A stretch of 10,074 bases of DNA, taken from positions 1-10,074 of the forward strand of contig JAMCRH010000256.1 in the NCBI GenBank assembly GCA_023380515.1, in the 5' to 3' direction. The notes below the pieces were generated by a model. The model was not told the DNA's origin and did no database searches. It saw only the letters and a program-made list of their open reading frames with translations. The stretch comes from Gammaproteobacteria bacterium. Lineage in GTDB: Bacteria > Pseudomonadota > Gammaproteobacteria > Enterobacterales > Alteromonadaceae. Shown one piece after another: positions 8,168 through 10,074 of the stretch. Positions within the stretch are counted from its first letter, which is position 1. Each line of letters starts with the position of its first letter. Made by a program: the position numbers and the translations under genes.

Positions 8168-8470
8168 CTAACAGCAACGAATGTTGTCCAGTGGCGAATG
8201 TTCCATGCCCATTCGAATATGCCAGTCATGGAAACGTTCCAGCATCAATGGCTGCAACTCCAGCGTATAGAAACTCGCGGGGTTTGGAATCCCCATGAGC
8301 TCGGAATAAACCATGAGCATAAACAGGTCATCTTGATCACGCTGCGCACGCGCAATCGCTGAACGATACGGGGCATTATAGGCCTCTTCGGCGAAGGCAT
8401 TCGCCTTGCGCCAAAGCGCCTTAATTTGACCAAGCTTCTGTTTAAACGTTTGATCACACAAGTTTTTCAT
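8168..8470 (-). CDS. Small protein ending in Cys-Cys, cory-CC-star-like
   Basis: This 100-residue soluble protein is rich in charged helices, has no membrane segment or signal peptide, and ends PLDNIRCC-stop. From memory it matches the family named cory-CC-star (a C-terminal Cys-Cys followed by the stop), which is found beside ArsA-type ATPases and CstA transporters. The central part reads RAQRDQDDLFMLMVYSELMG and then IPNPASFYTLEL. ATG 8470 is preferred over the in-frame ATG at 8515. It has AAAGG just upstream and gives a 17-base overlap with the end of the CstA frame, typical of coupled genes; the longer form would add 15 residues and overlap the transporter by 62 bases. The biochemical role is unknown. 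The terminal cysteines could bind metal, form a disulfide or carry a lipid; none of these is shown. Confidence 0.75.
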   Translation of the reverse strand: MKNLCDQTFKQKLGQIKALWRKANAFAEEAYNAPYRSAIARAQRDQDDLFMLMVYSELMGIPNPASFYTLELQPLMLERFHDWHIRMGMEHSPLDNIRCC

Positions 8471-9631
8471 CACCTTTGCGTAAATGATTGAGTACTGACG
8501 CACACTCAAGTGCAATCAAAATCGCTGCAATCAGAACGACAATATCCAAGCCGAACAAGAACCAATTTTCTTGCACATAAAAGGTTTTCAGCTGCATGAT
8601 CAAAGCCGCAACTGTCATCGTCAACAAGAATAGCAAAGGAATCAGTGTCACGTACATTGGCCGCCCTAAGCGCACCAACATGACCGTAATCACAAGTAAG
8701 GTTAAACCGGCCAATAGCTGATTTGTGGTGCCAAATAGTGGCCAAATAATTAGTCCGCCAGAACCGTCAGCGCCACCTGCGCCAAACGCTAACAACAAAC
8801 AAGCTCCCACCGCAAGCAAGGTCGCCGGCGCTGCCTTTTGCATCCACTTCAAGTTATAAATTTGCCCCCATTCCTGGAAGATATAACGCTGCAAGCGTAA
8901 GCCGGTGTCCATCGTCGTACCGGCAAAGAGCACTGCCATCACCGTCAGCAAGGTTTGGGCGAGGTCAACGTTCAACCCTATACCGTTGCTGAGAATATTA
9001 GCGCCGCCGGCAACATTGGGCCGAGGCCAATTAAACTGTACAGGGCAATCACGCCAATAATCGAGACAGCCAGCAAACCGACAAGTTTCCGATAAATCAG
9101 TTGGCCAATGATAAGCGCAACAAAGATAGCCCCCCAAACTGGAATCACGGCGCTATTAAAGTCGACCAATAGCCCGGCAATTACCACGGCAAATACTGCG
9201 TTCACCATGAGAAGAACAAGGAAAATGACGATCATAAATAGGCTGCGAGCACGTTTGCCGACAATATCACCGGTGAGCGCACCGATTGATTTCGCTTTAT
9301 TGCGGTTACTCGCCCAAATGGCACCGACGTCATGAACGCCCGCGAAGAAAATTGTACCAAAAATGACCCACAGAAATGCCGGCACCCAGCCCCAAATTAC
9401 CGCAATGGCAGGGCCAATAATCGGTGCTGCACCAGCCACTGAAGTGAAGTGGTGCCCCCACAATACATATTTATTGGTTGGAACAAAGTCGACACCATCT
9501 TCAAATTCGTGGGCCGGTGTTTTAAAGTTTGCATCGAAGCGATAGATTTTCTCCGCGATATACTTCGAGTAAACCAAGTAACCGAGCGCCATGGCGCCAA
9601 TACCCGCAATTAAGACAAAGATTGCATTCAT
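8454..9631 (-). pseudogene. cstA: CstA-type carbon starvation transporter, broken by internal deletion and frame change
   Basis: ATG 9631 is preceded by AGAGAG and opens a frame of 217 codons ending at 8978. Its first ~208 residues are a good CstA N-terminal domain, with DGVDFVPTNKYVLWGHHF, then GAAPIIGPAIAVIWGW and FFAGVHDVGAIWA. At PMLPA (9019-9005) family similarity stops and a stop follows eight codons later. In another frame, from about 9008 to 8454, lie 184 residues of the CstA C-terminal half: GGANILSNGIGL, TMDTGLRLQRYI, then GLIIWPLFGTTNQLLAGLTL. The halves meet at 9011-9002 with no bases between them. The central part of the family, including the loop with its RD-[YF]-[IL] motif and the flanking helices, is absent; from memory of the family about 150-170 residues are missing. 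CstA proteins are inner-membrane importers of pyruvate or peptides. Both remaining halves are otherwise undamaged, so the event is recent or an assembly error. Confidence 0.85.
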
Positions 9632-9699
9632 AAGTAAGCTCTCTTGTTGTTGACCGCGCGTTCCTTGCCGATTGGGCGAGGGTTTACGGCGTGATTGCT

Positions 9700-9708
9700 A
9701 ACATAGCA
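9700..9708 (-). promoter_or_regulatory. Possible extended -10 promoter element for the cstA block
   Basis: Read on the minus strand, TGCTATGTT (9708-9700) fits an extended -10 element (TGn followed by TATnnT). It lies about 70 bases before the cstA ATG and after the receptor terminator. A TCTGCA 17 bases upstream is only a weak -35 match, as can be true for extended -10 promoters. This is inferred from pattern only. Confidence 0.3.
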
Positions 9709-9758
9709 TTATTTACGCGCAGTGCAGATTAGACTTTTGGCTATACTTTCGTCCGCTC

Positions 9759-9791
9759 AAAAAAAATCGGCCACTAACAAGTAGTGGCCGA
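9759..9791 (-). terminator. Rho-independent terminator of the TonB-dependent receptor gene
   Basis: Read on the minus strand, a perfect 10-base-pair stem (TCGGCCACTA with TAGTGGCCGA; 9791-9782 and 9776-9767) with a five-base loop is followed by eight T (9766-9759). It starts 31 bases after the receptor stop codon and separates the receptor from the cstA block downstream on the same strand. Confidence 0.93.
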
Positions 9792-9822
9792 CTGCATAGT
9801 ACTTAACTAACTCGCCAAGCGA

Positions 9823-10074
9823 TTAGAAGCGGTAACGGATACCGATTTTCGCTGACCAAGTTGACGCACGCGCGTTAAAGCGAGTTGCGGTAGCGCCAGT
9901 GCCATCGAAGCCACCGAAAGGACGGCCGTAGATGTACTGTCCGGTTTCTGGGTCGATATCGATTGACGCTAAACGAACACCGGTGTCAGAGAAGCTGACA
10001 GTGTGGCGTTGGTTAGTGTTGTCAATCAGAGCCAAGAAGTTGCGAATATCTAAGTAAATCGCACCTTTATGACC
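9823..10074 (-). CDS. TonB-dependent outer-membrane receptor (Oar-like), C-terminal fragment; runs off the right edge
   Basis: The frame is open from the right edge to TAA at 9825-9823 and gives the last 83 residues. It starts GHKGAIYLDIRNFLALID and ends STWSAKIGIRYRF. Alternating hydrophobic residues with a terminal aromatic Phe are the C-terminal beta-strand signal recognised by the BAM machinery. The DIRNFLxLID segment and the Ala-Arg-Ser/Ala-x-W ending are typical of Oar-like TonB-dependent receptors with a carboxypeptidase-regulatory N-terminal domain. That domain would lie outside the window. Such receptors take up large substrates such as peptides across the outer membrane. The substrate is unknown. 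A TTG at 10035 is internal and not a real start. The terminator at 9791-9759 isolates it from the next gene. Confidence 0.75.
   Translation of the reverse strand, partial: GHKGAIYLDIRNFLALIDNTNQRHTVSFSDTGVRLASIDIDPETGQYIYGRPFGGFDGTGATATRFNARASTWSAKIGIRYRF

Noticed and set aside
9002..9137. Possible separate gene starting at 9137 (minus) for the C-terminal half of CstA
   Set aside because: The first ~45 residues of that frame are a cysteine- and tryptophan-rich out-of-frame reading of the real N-terminal CstA half. Family similarity begins only after 9008, so it is a remnant rather than a gene with its own start.
9690..9710. Possible CRP site upstream of cstA, since E. coli cstA is CRP-controlled
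   Set aside because: Only one GTGA half-site is present. The opposite half does not match TCACA, so the site is not supported.

Overview
The window looks like a chromosomal stretch from a marine gammaproteobacterium of the Alteromonadales, most likely Idiomarina/Pseudidiomarina. This is inferred from the gene set: a symporter-type sensor kinase, a secreted tricorn-like S41 protease, an Oar-like TonB-dependent receptor, and a CstA / cory-CC-star / ArsA-type ATPase cluster. Base composition is near 50% GC. No database search was possible, so the genus is a judgement from memory. There are no tRNA or rRNA genes, insertion sequences, CRISPR arrays or phage genes.

Layout, left to right. Bases 1-1750 (minus strand) hold the first ~583 codons of a large protein. 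A sodium:solute-symporter-like membrane domain is followed by the start of a STAC-like linker, as in the CbrA/CrbS/MxtR sensor kinases; the kinase part lies outside the window. Divergent from it is a zinc-ribbon plus class I SAM methyltransferase gene (1852-2535). Next comes a close same-strand run of three genes: a MAPEG-family membrane protein (2614-3042), a DUF502 membrane protein (3069-3677) and a 1082-residue secreted tricorn-like protease (3719-6967). A strong rho-independent terminator (6990-7028) closes this run.

Convergent to it, on the minus strand, is a block read from 9631 down to 7127. It contains a carbon-starvation/CstA-type transporter gene broken by an internal deletion with a frame change (9631-8454), a 100-residue protein ending in Cys-Cys that resembles the cory-CC-star family (8470-8168), and an ArsA/GET3-type P-loop ATPase (8140-7127). 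The coding regions overlap or nearly touch, so they are probably one transcript. A short, well-formed Shine-Dalgarno plus seven-codon reading frame sits just before the ATPase and ends in an ATGA stop/start overlap with it. The right edge (10074-9823, minus) is the C-terminal 83 residues of a TonB-dependent outer-membrane receptor, followed by its own terminator (9791-9759).

The most interesting part is the CstA / CC-tail / ArsA-like ATPase block. Its members recur together, but their joint function is not established as far as I know. Here the transporter has lost its central membrane region while both partners remain intact.
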